Virus record (IMG/VR): IMGVR_UViG_3300005617_000229
Coordinates: 1 to 49,673 of that record
DNA from: a virus
Direction: 5' to 3' (one strand)
DNA length: 49,673 bases
The notes beneath the pieces are model-generated. The model was not told the DNA's origin, did not search any database, and worked only from the letters and a program-made list of their open reading frames with translations. Of this stretch, positions 31,370-39,428 are shown piece by piece (the stretch's first letter is position 1; each line of letters opens with the position of its first letter). The position numbers and the translations under genes were made by a program.

Positions 31370-32130
31370 GGTGACCCCGCTACGCGCGTCTGCACTTTGC
31401 GCCGCGAGCGCTCTTTCTCGCCGGGGCTGATGAGGCGTCCCAACTTCGTTTCAACCTGCGTGCGTTTCTCGCTCGCCTCATCCCATCCCATTTTTTCCAT
31501 CGACACGGCTACGGAGAGGTCAATCGCGAGGAGCTGAAGCCTCGGCGACATGAGAAGGGTATCCGTGTCGGCAGAGAGGATGTTGTCCATTCGCGTCCCC
31601 TGCAAAACGACCGTGGCGCGATAGTCGGTCGGGGAGGTCGATGGCGTCGGCCAGAACTCCACGCGCGAGCCTGCGCGGCGGTAGAGCGTCGGCCAGCCTG
31701 TTGACGTGCGCGAGTAGAGCCCGAAGTCATCGTTCGCGCCCTGTGGTTCCGAGGACGGCTTCAGGACGACGGTGGAGGGATCGTAGGTGGCGGTGCTCTC
31801 CGCGTAGAACATGCCCTCCAGCCAGAGCATGCGCTCAGGAAGCGGCAGCCAGTTTTGTCCCGCGATCGTCACATCCCACCATCGCCAGTTTCGTAGACGC
31901 GGAAGCTGATCCAGCATCTCGCGGCCCATCGAAAGGCCGAGCGTCTGAATCTCCTCGATGGCCTGATTGCAGTAGGTCGGGATGAGCGTGTAGTGATCGT
32001 GCTGCGAAGGCAGGTTGTCGAGTTGCGCGCGGACGCGACCCTGAAACGATGTTTTCGTTCCAATCGGACCGAACGGAATGTCCGTCTCGGCGGCAGAGGT
32101 GGTCACGCTGTCTACTTCGATCCAGCTCAC
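31366..32130 (-). CDS. head-tail adaptor protein
   Basis: 254 residues from a GTG at 32130. The helical first half (HYTLIPTYCNQAIEEIQTLGLSMGREML), the beta part RNWRWWDVTI, and then WPTLYRRAGSRVEFWPTPSTSPTDYRA are the pattern of podovirus adaptor proteins that sit between portal and tail. The last third is basic and helical. A TGnTACACT promoter lies 6 bases before the start, so it may head a late transcription unit (31366 down to 20434). Confidence 0.7.
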   Translation of the reverse strand: MSWIEVDSVTTSAAETDIPFGPIGTKTSFQGRVRAQLDNLPSQHDHYTLIPTYCNQAIEEIQTLGLSMGREMLDQLPRLRNWRWWDVTIAGQNWLPLPERMLWLEGMFYAESTATYDPSTVVLKPSSEPQGANDDFGLYSRTSTGWPTLYRRAGSRVEFWPTPSTSPTDYRATVVLQGTRMDNILSADTDTLLMSPRLQLLAIDLSVAVSMEKMGWDEASEKRTQVETKLGRLISPGEKERSRRKVQTRVAGSP

Positions 32131-32136
32131 CGCGCA

Positions 32137-32145
32137 AGTGTAGCA
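32137..32145 (-). promoter_or_regulatory. late-type extended -10 promoter (TGCTACACT)
   Basis: TGCTACACT on the - strand, 6 bases before the GTG of the adaptor gene. The same motif at the same distance occurs before the starts at 36001 and 48098, and at a 10-base distance before 46213. No -35 match is visible, as expected of extended -10 sites or of activator-dependent promoters. Confidence 0.65.
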
Positions 32146-32171
32146 GAACGACCAGTTTCCATTTTCACGCC

Positions 32172-32200
32172 TTGCGCGGCACGAAAAGTGAACTTAATTT
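32172..32200 (+). promoter_or_regulatory. promoter of the + strand moron gene
   Basis: TTGCGC (32172-32177), 17-base spacer, TAATTT (32195-32200). The stretch is AT-rich compared with its surroundings. It is followed by AAAGGAG and the ATG at 32229, so this gene has its own transcription start opposed to the late operon. Confidence 0.55.
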
Positions 32201-32228
32201 TTTTGCGCCTACAGGAAAGGAGTGGCAC

Positions 32229-32528
32229 ATGAAAAAGATCTTCGTTATCGTTCTTCTAATCCTTTGTGTTGGTGTTTGTGCGGCGTCGGCTGACTGCCCA
32301 GCCATCAATAATATCGACGATCCGCCATGTGGCTGCCCATACACCGTAACCGGATCATGGTCTGCTGAGTTTGATTACGAAGACTCATCACGGATATTCG
32401 GCAGCGGAGATATTTTGACTGACTGCGATGGAGACGACGAACTCCGCACTGCCGAGTGGTCGTATTGGTGCCCGAACGGCCCCGACGATGAACAATGCAT
32501 TGCACGGCAGCACTACTTCGGGCAGTAG
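32229..32528 (+). CDS. small secreted cysteine-rich 'moron' protein
   Basis: 99 residues. The ATG has the strong ribosome site AAAGGAG. Residues 1-22 form a signal peptide (KKIFVIVLLILCVGVCAASA). The mature part of about 77 residues contains eight cysteines (DCPA, PPCGC, TDC, YWC, QCI among them) and is acidic, so it is probably a disulfide-rich protein in the periplasm or outside. It is the only + strand gene inside the late - strand operon and has its own promoter, the mark of an inserted cargo ('moron') gene. It uses more A/T than its neighbours. Function unknown. Confidence 0.75.
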   Translation: MKKIFVIVLLILCVGVCAASADCPAINNIDDPPCGCPYTVTGSWSAEFDYEDSSRIFGSGDILTDCDGDDELRTAEWSYWCPNGPDDEQCIARQHYFGQ

Positions 32529-32529
32529 G

Positions 32530-33315
32530 CTACACCGTTCGCCATGCGGCGCCGTCGTAGAAAACCGGCACTACGACGGCGCCGCCACCTACCGCGACAG
32601 CCCCGTACGTTGGCGCAAGGGCATCCGTGACGAACGCCCGCATGCCCTGCGTGCCGGCCGGAAGAGTGGCGACGGTGTAGCCCTTCAAAGTGATCGGCGC
32701 GACGACTGTAACGCCCTGAGTCGTCGCGCTGATCGTAAGGGCGGCGGTGCTATTCGTTCCAAGAATGAGCGGCTTGCTGGCGCGCGTGCCGATGATTAAG
32801 CCGTTCCCGGTGAACGAATCAATCTCGTTGTAGCCGCCCATCGTGACGCCGTATCTTGTGATTACGCGGCCAGTTCCGTGCGCGATTCCCTGCAAGGTTG
32901 CGGTATCGGCGGACGCCCTGAAGGCGGCAAGGGCGGCGGTTCCTGAGGCATTCGAGTTGCTGATGATCGCGATCGTATTCTCGTTCGCGGCATCGGCGAT
33001 CGTGAGGAATTGCCCCCCTGTCCCGCTCGGGGCGGCGCCGAGGCCGACGTTTCCGGAGGACTGGAGCGTGTCCGTCGTTGGGCCGATCAGTGCTGGATTC
33101 GTATCAACTACGAACTTTGTCCCTGTTCCTGTCTGCGAAGCAATCGCAGTAGCGTTTCCGACCGAGGTAATCGGCCCCGTCAGGTTCGCGTTGACGGTCG
33201 CGGTTCCGGTCGTGTTGCCAGTGCCGCCCGCCGCGATCGGGAGAACGATGGTCGTATCTGTCGAGTCGGAGCGGACCCATCGGCGGGAATCGTATACGAC
33301 GACGTAGCTGCTCAT
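32530..33315 (-). CDS. tail fibre / receptor-binding-type protein
   Basis: 261 residues from the ATG at 33315. The first part (LPIAAGGTGNTTGTATVNANLTGPITSVGNATAI, FVVDTNPALIGPTT) and the C-terminal end (GTQGMRAFVTDALAPTYGAVAVGGGAVVVPVFYDGAAWR) are the repetitive, glycine/threonine-rich beta sequence usual in phage tail fibres and receptor-binding proteins. Its short length suggests one domain of the adsorption apparatus. It converges on the moron gene with a one-base gap. Confidence 0.7.
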   Translation of the reverse strand: MSSYVVVYDSRRWVRSDSTDTTIVLPIAAGGTGNTTGTATVNANLTGPITSVGNATAIASQTGTGTKFVVDTNPALIGPTTDTLQSSGNVGLGAAPSGTGGQFLTIADAANENTIAIISNSNASGTAALAAFRASADTATLQGIAHGTGRVITRYGVTMGGYNEIDSFTGNGLIIGTRASKPLILGTNSTAALTISATTQGVTVVAPITLKGYTVATLPAGTQGMRAFVTDALAPTYGAVAVGGGAVVVPVFYDGAAWRTV

Positions 33316-33884
33316 GGCACATGCCGCCACGTTCTCCTTGTGACGATGATTGACACTCCGCCTCTACTCAGGCCGAATACCTTCGCGATTTCGTGCTGAG
33401 GTACGCCAACTTCGGACATCTTTCTGATTTCTGCCACGCACGCAGCTGTCAGCTTAGATCGCCTCTCGCCGCGGAGGACACTATCCGGCGCACGGCGCGA
33501 CCAGTGATCATCTCCGCGCTTTATCTTTTCTGGATGAAGACGAGCGCCGTTTTTGTCACCTACCGCCAACAACCCGAGTTTGGCGGCGTGCGTGATGTTT
33601 TCTTGGATTGTGCACCATTCAAGGTTCGTGAGTTCGTTGTGTGTCTTGATTCCGTCGATGTGGTTCGCCTGCAAATGCGGCTGAGGTCCGACAAACGCAT
33701 CCAGAACAAGCCGGTGAACGTATTGGCTAAACGCGATGCCATCCACCGACAGGCTCACCACTGGGTAACCGTTTCTCAGGCTCCTTAGGCTGAGAATCCG
33801 CCCCGAGTCATTGCGTTTAACTCGACCACCGGAAGAAACAGAGTAAGTGCCTTCGTAGCCGTAGACTGGACGCCATGATTCCAT
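33312..33884 (-). CDS. homing HNH endonuclease with NUMOD4
   Basis: 190 residues. It starts with a NUMOD4 motif (ESWRPVYGYEGTYSVSSGGRVKR). An HNH domain follows (VHRLVLDAFVGPQPHLQANHIDGIKTHNELTNLEWCTIQENITHA). A C-terminal helix-turn-helix (VGVPQHEIAKVFGLSRGGVSIIVTRR) is the DNA-binding end. It is a typical stand-alone homing endonuclease. It lies between structural genes and overlaps the tail-fibre start by 4 bases. Confidence 0.92.
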   Translation of the reverse strand: MESWRPVYGYEGTYSVSSGGRVKRNDSGRILSLRSLRNGYPVVSLSVDGIAFSQYVHRLVLDAFVGPQPHLQANHIDGIKTHNELTNLEWCTIQENITHAAKLGLLAVGDKNGARLHPEKIKRGDDHWSRRAPDSVLRGERRSKLTAACVAEIRKMSEVGVPQHEIAKVFGLSRGGVSIIVTRRTWRHVP

Positions 33885-33905
33885 TTCAGCAAACCCCCGC
33901 TCAAA

Positions 33906-34280
33906 TTATACAAACCACATAGTTGTTACTTCGCTGGTTTCACCGTTAGCGTTCACAAAGCGGAATTGCAAAAGCGTTTGCCGCTGATCCTCGAAACGAA
34001 GCAGAGTGCCAACCGGGATGTAGAGGCCTTCGTCGGCGGTCGGATTCGTGCCGTCCGTTCGCACACGAATGCCACCGGACTTGATGGAGATGAGAGCATG
34101 TCGCGCGTCGGACGGCAGCGCGGTTCCGGCAGCAACGGCGCCGGTCAGGAGCTGCGCTGCCGTTGGCGTGTAGCGCGCGTAGCCTTTGCCGCTCCAGTTG
34201 GCCTGCAACAGATCGGAAGCGCCCTGTTGGCTGATGTACGGCTGCCATTCTGCGGCAATGTTGATCTCGGCTGCTGACAT
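33906..34280 (-). CDS. structural-type protein, 124 residues
   Basis: GAGGAGACGAATC precedes the ATG. Beta-rich sequence (HALISIKSGGIRVRTDG, LLRFEDQRQTLLQFRFVN) typical of a small virion jelly-roll or decoration protein. No family was recognised. It lies within the head/tail gene block. Confidence 0.65.
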   Translation of the reverse strand: MSAAEINIAAEWQPYISQQGASDLLQANWSGKGYARYTPTAAQLLTGAVAAGTALPSDARHALISIKSGGIRVRTDGTNPTADEGLYIPVGTLLRFEDQRQTLLQFRFVNANGETSEVTTMWFV

Positions 34281-34292
34281 GATTCGTCTCCT

Positions 34293-35150
34293 CTAGTACA
34301 AAGCCCCGGTTGCCGCATCGAAGTGTCCTACACGGACTCCGCAATGCACCCCGAAACGCGCATGCGCTTCCAGCTTCGCGCGCTTGCAGAACCACAAGTC
34401 CTGCGTGAATGATGGCGTCGTTTTGAACCACGGATTGTTCTTCGTATTCTTCACGCGACGGAAGAGATCTTTACGCCACAAAGCGGCGCCCATCGCGATT
34501 CCGTTGCATTCGATGACCTTCCCGCGCTTGATGGCATCGACGACGGAGAGCGGATGGAAGTTCAGCTTTCGCTTATCAAACGTAGGCTTACCGAACGCCA
34601 TCGGAATCGGAGGGTCAGTCTTGATGAAGTAGAGGCCCGAAACGGCGTCGTATCCCTGATGCCCTTTCGCGCACTTCCACTTCGGCGAGAGCACTTCGCC
34701 GCCACAATCGGGGCAGGTCATGATCGCTTCGAGCAAGCGGATCGGCGTCTCGCTCGGAAGTACGTTGTCCTCTTCGGTCGTGAGGATGAACGGCGAATCG
34801 GCGAAGAGGTCCGCGTATTGCGGCTGAAAGCCCTGCCGGAGTTGCTTCCGGTCCATCGCCAGCTTGACGAGATAGTTGTAGGCCGACGCTACTTCCATGT
34901 TCTCCGTCGCGAGGAGTGGGCTGCGCAGGTGATTCGTCGGCCATTGCAGCGAGAGCCATGAACAGACCACGTTCGTGTAGATGCGACCGCGCGTCGGGCT
35001 GATCCACACCACGCCTTGCTCGCGGAACAGCTTCGCCTTTTCGGTCGCGTCTACGTTCTTCGGCTTGAACGAGGTCGCGGAGAGGTGTTGGCGGCCCGCC
35101 ATGATCGCCGTAGGGTGTTTGATGATGCCGCTGATGGGCCTACTTGCCAT
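34293..35150 (-). CDS. glycosyltransferase-like protein with zinc-ribbon insertion
   Basis: 285 residues from the ATG at 35150. The layout suggests a GT-A-type glycosyltransferase. A nucleotide-binding-like start comes before about 80 residues, then FILTTEEDNVLPSE with an acidic EDN near residue 130 in the place of the DxD motif. Aromatic segments follow (NGIAMGAALWRKDLF), which may recognise the acceptor. A CPDCGG...CAKGH stretch near residue 150 is a clear zinc ribbon inserted between them. A sugar-transferring enzyme in the capsid/tail block could glycosylate a virion protein; that is inferred. Confidence 0.6.
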   Translation of the reverse strand: MASRPISGIIKHPTAIMAGRQHLSATSFKPKNVDATEKAKLFREQGVVWISPTRGRIYTNVVCSWLSLQWPTNHLRSPLLATENMEVASAYNYLVKLAMDRKQLRQGFQPQYADLFADSPFILTTEEDNVLPSETPIRLLEAIMTCPDCGGEVLSPKWKCAKGHQGYDAVSGLYFIKTDPPIPMAFGKPTFDKRKLNFHPLSVVDAIKRGKVIECNGIAMGAALWRKDLFRRVKNTKNNPWFKTTPSFTQDLWFCKRAKLEAHARFGVHCGVRVGHFDAATGALY

Positions 35151-35400
35151 CTGAAACCCTTCCACCGAAGGCCGAGACGACGTACTGCGGGCGCTCTAAA
35201 TCACGCTGCTTTTTGAAGACTGAGCGCACGTCGGAAAGCGTCACTGTTTCCTCTGCCATCTTCCAGCCGTGCATGTAGATTTGAGATCGTCCAGCATCTA
35301 ACGCAATGCCGAGGACGTAAGCCAGCCAGCCCTCGTTGAACTCGTTGGAATCGACAACCGCTATCGAAAACCCGCTCGCGTCATTTGCCATGCCGGTCAT
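35140..35400 (-). CDS. hypothetical protein, 86 residues
   Basis: It has a compact start (FSIAVVDSNEFNEGWLAYVLG) and a basic end. It overlaps the glycosyltransferase-like gene by 11 bases and starts next to the stop of the 199-residue gene. No family was recognised. It may be a partner of the glycosyltransferase-like protein. Confidence 0.6.
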   Translation of the reverse strand: MTGMANDASGFSIAVVDSNEFNEGWLAYVLGIALDAGRSQIYMHGWKMAEETVTLSDVRSVFKKQRDLERPQYVVSAFGGRVSDGK

Positions 35401-35401
35401 C

Positions 35402-36001
35402 TTACCTGACCGCGAGGATGTACGGGTAGAAGTGCCCCACCTGCGTCACTCCATCAGCCATCGTGATCCCATACGCGCCGGGAGTCACGCCGACAGCCGC
35501 GACGAGCGAAAGCGTGATGAGCGAGGCGGTGATGACCGGAGCGGATGCGTTAGTGATCCCGCTCGCATACGTGGTGACGTTCGCAGCGGTGAAGCGCTGC
35601 CCTACGAGTAGAACCGTTTTTGCGACGGTGCGAGGCATGAAGAGCGGCGCGGACTGGCTGAGGAAGTTTCCCGCGCTGTCGGTGATCGCGGTAACGATTC
35701 CAGGCTCACTCTCGTTCAGGTCGCGAAGGGAGTATTGCGGCGGGCTATTGAGCCGACGCGCGGACTCCGCTTGAACCTCGGCGACGTGCCGCTGCTCATT
35801 CGCGAGCCATTCGGCAGTGTAGGTATCAACGCACATCGGGCAATGCTCGCGCCCATCTTCGACGGTGATGTCCTCTTCAGGGACTTCGAAGCGGCACGTA
35901 TCGCAGCGCTTGACGCGGTGAGAATCAATAATGCGCTGATCGTGATCCCGCGCGTGATACTCCAAGGGTTCGATGTGGCGCCGCTTGATGAACCGGACCA
36001 T
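35402..36001 (-). CDS. zinc-ribbon virion-type protein, 199 residues
   Basis: The N-terminal 60 residues carry a zinc ribbon (CDTCRFEVP...HCPMCVDTY). The rest is a beta-rich domain (IVTAITDSAGNFLSQSAPLFMP, ASLITLSLVAAVGVTPGAYGITMADG) like minor capsid or tail proteins. The start codon lies 6 bases after a TGCTACACT promoter motif, so this gene probably heads a late transcript after the major capsid gene. Confidence 0.65.
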   Translation of the reverse strand: MVRFIKRRHIEPLEYHARDHDQRIIDSHRVKRCDTCRFEVPEEDITVEDGREHCPMCVDTYTAEWLANEQRHVAEVQAESARRLNSPPQYSLRDLNESEPGIVTAITDSAGNFLSQSAPLFMPRTVAKTVLLVGQRFTAANVTTYASGITNASAPVITASLITLSLVAAVGVTPGAYGITMADGVTQVGHFYPYILAVR

Positions 36002-36007
36002 GCCGTC

Positions 36008-36016
36008 AGTGTAGCA
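36008..36016 (-). promoter_or_regulatory. late-type extended -10 promoter (TGCTACACT)
   Basis: TGCTACACT, then 6 bases (gacggc), then the ATG at 36001. It lies in the 41-base gap behind the major capsid gene. This is the same motif and spacing as before the genes starting at 32130 and 48098. Confidence 0.7.
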
Positions 36017-36042
36017 AGGTCCGGTTCATCGTTGTGGAGCGC

Positions 36043-36990
36043 TTACGAGGTCGGGTATCCGGCGATCCCGCGCCAGTCGCGATGGTACGAGGCGCCGCGC
36101 ATGGTCACCTTGTACTTCACGGCGTTCGCGTCGAAGTCAACGTTCTCGTCGTACTTCGGCTTCTGGCGCCATTTCCAATGAAGCGGGTTGCGGTTCTTCG
36201 AAATAAGCCACCAGCCAGCGTAGGACGCGCCGAGGTACTTGCACTGGACCGGCGTGATGTCCTCGGCCATCAGCATGTTCTTGTTCCAGTTGTGCGTATC
36301 GAGCTGGCGATCCGTCTTCAAGATTTCGCCGACCCGCATGTTGTTCGCGGGGCCGTAGAGCAGGATGTACCCGCCCGTGTTTTCGATCCAGTCGCCGCGA
36401 TCGTCGAGCTGCGTGTCAAGCGCGGTGACGGCTGAGTAGAGGTTGGCCTGCGAAAGCGATGCGGCGGTCGTAACGTTGCTCTGCGTCTGCGGAGGATTCT
36501 TCAGCGTGACGTGCGAGGCGGAAAGAAGCGCGAGTCCGTCGCGGCCTGCGTACGCTCCGGCGGTCGTACCGTTGAGGATCTTCGAAGCCATCGTCTGCTC
36601 TACGCGGATCGTGCAGGAGCGCTTCCAGCGCCGCATCACGTCCTGATAGGAACCCATCTTCGCGAGGTTGGTTCCGTCCCACGGCCCGGAGTCGGCGATG
36701 TCGTCGAGGTCTTCCTGCGCCATGCGGAATCCGCGGCCATAGTTGACCGGGATGACGCGCAGCTCGGGACCGACAACGTAACTGTCGTAGTCGATGTCTT
36801 CCAGCGTGGCGCGCTGAAGCGGAGCACCGAGGCCGCCGATCTGGATGTCAACGAACTCGCCGCGACCGAACGAATCGACTTCGCAATACTTCGGATAGAC
36901 GGCGGTCTGTTCGGGCGTCTCGGCTTCCCACGCCTCGTCGATGAGGTCGCGGATGATGTTGATTGCGTCTGCTTTAGTCCAGTAAGTCAT
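36043..36990 (-). CDS. major capsid protein
   Basis: 315 residues; AAGGAG lies before the ATG. The sequence fits an HK97-fold coat protein of the gpT-like type. It has an N-terminal helical arm (DAINIIRDLIDEAWEA), beta segments about a quarter of the way in (EFVDIQIGGLG, DYDSYVVGPELRVIPVNYGRGFRM), a helix VMRRWKRSCTIRVEQTMASKIL, and a final domain (YILLYGPANNMRVGEIL, WWLISKNRNPLHW). It sits where a coat protein is expected, after the decoration-type genes and between scaffold-like and adaptor genes. Confidence 0.75.
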   Translation of the reverse strand: MTYWTKADAINIIRDLIDEAWEAETPEQTAVYPKYCEVDSFGRGEFVDIQIGGLGAPLQRATLEDIDYDSYVVGPELRVIPVNYGRGFRMAQEDLDDIADSGPWDGTNLAKMGSYQDVMRRWKRSCTIRVEQTMASKILNGTTAGAYAGRDGLALLSASHVTLKNPPQTQSNVTTAASLSQANLYSAVTALDTQLDDRGDWIENTGGYILLYGPANNMRVGEILKTDRQLDTHNWNKNMLMAEDITPVQCKYLGASYAGWWLISKNRNPLHWKWRQKPKYDENVDFDANAVKYKVTMRGASYHRDWRGIAGYPTS

Positions 36991-37002
36991 GGCGTCGGCT
37001 CC

Positions 37003-37497
37003 TTACATCGCAATCGCGGCGTCAGCCGGGACGAAGTAGACGAGAGGGTTGGAGTCGCCATCGGCAACCGCGACTCCGGTATCCCACTCGACGGCATCGA
37101 TGATCGTGCCGCACGTGGACGCGCCGCCGGACTTCACGACGACCGAGCCGTTGGAGAACATGTAGAAGCCAGCGGTGAGGCCGCGATGGACGGAGCCGAT
37201 CCAAGACGCAATCGAAAACGTGAGCTTCACAGGGAGGCCCTTTTCGAACGCGAAGTAAACGGCGTTGGCGAGGCCGTTGGCGGTGAGGTTCTGCCCGGTC
37301 GATACGGCAAGACCGACAAGGCCGGTCGATTGCGCCTGCGAGGTCGCGCCCATGCCGATGAACTGGCCGGTTGTGCGGACAAGCAATGCGCCCGCTGGAT
37401 AGGTCTGCGATGAGGCTTCCGGTTGGCTGCGCACGATCGCGCCGGTTTTTCTACGACCGGGGCGTGCGATTACGGCGGTTGCGCCAGTGACGGCCAT
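37003..37497 (-). CDS. capsid decoration-type protein
   Basis: 164 residues; GGAGGACAGC precedes the ATG. A beta-rich, small-residue protein (GALLVRTTGQFIGMGATSQAQSTGLVGLAVSTG) of the kind that decorates or stabilises phage capsids, located immediately before the major capsid gene in transcription order. The leader 37498-37622 holds no recognisable feature apart from the ribosome site. Confidence 0.65.
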   Translation of the reverse strand: MAVTGATAVIARPGRRKTGAIVRSQPEASSQTYPAGALLVRTTGQFIGMGATSQAQSTGLVGLAVSTGQNLTANGLANAVYFAFEKGLPVKLTFSIASWIGSVHRGLTAGFYMFSNGSVVVKSGGASTCGTIIDAVEWDTGVAVADGDSNPLVYFVPADAAIAM

Positions 37498-37622
37498 GCT
37501 GTCCTCCGAACATCAACGTTGAGAAGTCGATGCGTAGCTCGTGAAGGACAGGTTCCGCCGAGGTTCAGGCTGGACCCGAATGCGAGTCTCGCGGGTACTG
37601 CGTTACGAAAAGTGTTGCACGC

Positions 37623-37901
37623 TCATCCGTTTTTTGCAAGCCAGCTTGTCATGACGGCGAGCATGGGGCCGAACTGACCCCACGGAAGCGATGCGGATTC
37701 GGGGGTTACCCACGGCATGTTCGGTGCGTCAGCCGTGGGCGGCGGCGCTCCGGGAGGCATTGCGGCGGATGGCGGCGGCATCTGACGCGGCGGAAGGCTT
37801 GCGCCTTTTCCGTAGGGACTCGGTTCGCGGCCCGGAGGCTCCGGCATCGGCGGCTTTGGATCTTGCGGCGGAGGGGCGCCCGGAGGCGTTGGCGTTGGCA
37901 T
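37623..37901 (-). CDS. proline-rich protein, 92 residues
   Basis: Almost the entire first 65 residues are proline-rich and disordered (for example PPGAPPPQDPKPPMPEPPGRE), followed by a short helix (FGPMLAVMTSWLAKNG). It starts two bases after the previous stop without a ribosome site, so translation is probably coupled. Probably a flexible minor virion protein. Confidence 0.55.
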   Translation of the reverse strand: MPTPTPPGAPPPQDPKPPMPEPPGREPSPYGKGASLPPRQMPPPSAAMPPGAPPPTADAPNMPWVTPESASLPWGQFGPMLAVMTSWLAKNG

Positions 37902-37902
37902 G

Positions 37903-38640
37903 TTAGTAGGTGTCGCAGATCGGCCCGAGGCCGGTCACGAAAGTCCCGAGGAGTGATGCGACGGTCGTAAACGTGCCATACGTTCCGCCGGTCAGCTTTC
38001 CGGCGGTGAAGTTTCCGAGGACGTGCGTGCGGAACTTGTAGCCGGTGTTGTTCGCCTGAAGAACGACGAAGTATTTTCCGGGTTTTGCGGCGTACGCGAC
38101 GGCGAAAGGAACCTGCTGGTATGCGGCGGTTCCAGATGCGGCGGTCGATGCTGTCTGCGCGGCGGTGATGATGGCACCCGTCGAATCGGCGAGCGAGATT
38201 TGGATGTTCCCGGCCACAGCGGTCGCGTTAAGAACTGCTACGCCGGTTAGAGTGCAGTTGCAAGGGATGAAGATTTCGGAGACGTACGATTCGGTCGTGG
38301 CCGCAACCTTTTCCGTGCCGTCCGTGGTCGCAAGCGGGGCGGAGCCGCCCGAATGGAAGACGGTCGGATTGGAGGCGAGAATCAGCCCTCCGGAGCCGAC
38401 TGTGACACCGCCAGCGCCGCCATTGACACCGCCAGCGCCGCCGCCGATCGCGCCAGTTCCTCCCGAAAACGTGATACCGGTGTCGAGGGTGACGTTGCTC
38501 TTGAGTGTGAGGCCTGCACCCGCTGTCGCCTCGCTGATCGTATCGGTGCGCAGGTTGCCGCTACCTGATGGGCCGGTCGTTGACGTTTCTACGTTCGATC
38601 CGAAGTTGGTCGGAAGTGATGCGGTGTTCTGAGTAGCCAT
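37903..38640 (-). CDS. structural protein, 245 residues
   Basis: GAGGTGACGA precedes the ATG. The first 100 residues are glycine/threonine-rich fibre-like sequence (GGTGAIGGGAGGVNGGAGG). The rest is a beta sandwich (YVSEIFIPCNCTLTGVAVLNATAVAGNIQISLADSTG, KYFVVLQANNTGYKFRTHVLG). It looks like a capsid or tail decoration protein. A possible promoter (TGCTACCAT) lies 22-30 bases upstream. Confidence 0.65.
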   Translation of the reverse strand: MATQNTASLPTNFGSNVETSTTGPSGSGNLRTDTISEATAGAGLTLKSNVTLDTGITFSGGTGAIGGGAGGVNGGAGGVTVGSGGLILASNPTVFHSGGSAPLATTDGTEKVAATTESYVSEIFIPCNCTLTGVAVLNATAVAGNIQISLADSTGAIITAAQTASTAASGTAAYQQVPFAVAYAAKPGKYFVVLQANNTGYKFRTHVLGNFTAGKLTGGTYGTFTTVASLLGTFVTGLGPICDTY

Positions 38641-38661
38641 TCGTCACCTCGATTTCGAAAG

Positions 38662-38670
38662 ATGGTAGCA
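38662..38670 (-). promoter_or_regulatory. possible extended -10 promoter (TGCTACCAT)
   Basis: TGCTACCAT matches the extended -10 pattern and differs from the late motif TGCTACACT at two positions. It lies 21 bases upstream of the start of the gene at 37903-38640, which has a ribosome site. It overlaps the end of no gene. Confidence 0.4.
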
Positions 38671-38675
38671 CGCTG

Positions 38676-38852
38676 CTACTCGCCGCCGCCCATCAGATCG
38701 AGAAGCAACTGAATTTGCGTTGCGTCGGCATCCAGAGCCGCGTCTAATTCGGAATGAAGGTCCGCGCGACCTTCAGTCGTTGACGTATCGACCGATTTGT
38801 TGGTGACCATATCGCCGGTCAGTGGTTGGTAGTTGAGTGTCCAAAAGGCCAT
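38676..38852 (-). CDS. small acidic late protein, 58 residues
   Basis: AAGGAGGAAACACTTG precedes the ATG. The product starts MAFWTLNYQPLTGDM, then a polar acidic helix (LHSELDAALDADATQIQLLLDLM). No family was recognised. The strong ribosome site and lack of overlap with other frames support it. Confidence 0.65.
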   Translation of the reverse strand: MAFWTLNYQPLTGDMVTNKSVDTSTTEGRADLHSELDAALDADATQIQLLLDLMGGGE

Positions 38853-38867
38853 CAAGTGTTTCCTCCT

Positions 38868-39410
38868 TTATGCGACTTTTTCGACTTCGAGAGTAGAACC
38901 GACGAGGATAGAACTAGTCCCGGAAGACACGTTCTGCGCGAACTGCACAGTGAAAGTGCCGCCAGCGTTTACGGTAATGGTGCCGGTGACGATGTATGTT
39001 GACGACGTACCACCGCTAGGGTCTGCTGTCGCGGCGCCCAATGCCGTGACTCGCGTCGCAGGCACCGCAGTAGCGCTGTCAGACGAAATCATTACAGGGA
39101 TAGCGATTAGCGAAGTCGCCGTGCACGTGCCAGCCAATGCGATTTTACCGAGACCAACCCCGTTTACGGTCGCGAACAATGTAGCCCTGAACAGGTAAGT
39201 TGCGCCAGCAAGAAGAGTCACGCTGAGCCCCGGTATATTCGCCAGCGTCGTGTTGGTGGTTTTGTCGAATTGCGCGCTGACTCTGACCACCATGCCAGAG
39301 CGGACGATGCCGTTGGTGAACGGCTGCGCTACGGAAGTAGCGCCGGTCGTTGTACCGTCTGCGGCTAGACCGCCGGACCCCGCTGCTACGGTGATGTCTA
39401 CTCCTGGCAT
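38868..39410 (-). CDS. structural beta-rich protein, 180 residues
   Basis: GAGGTGAGGGT precedes the ATG. The protein is made of threonine/alanine/valine-rich strands (VSAQFDKTTNTTLANIPGLSVTLLAGATYLFRATLFATVNG), a pattern typical of virion beta-sandwich or fibre domains. No family was recognised. Confidence 0.65.
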   Translation of the reverse strand: MPGVDITVAAGSGGLAADGTTTGATSVAQPFTNGIVRSGMVVRVSAQFDKTTNTTLANIPGLSVTLLAGATYLFRATLFATVNGVGLGKIALAGTCTATSLIAIPVMISSDSATAVPATRVTALGAATADPSGGTSSTYIVTGTITVNAGGTFTVQFAQNVSSGTSSILVGSTLEVEKVA

Positions 39411-39428
39411 ACCCTCACCTCGAAACGG

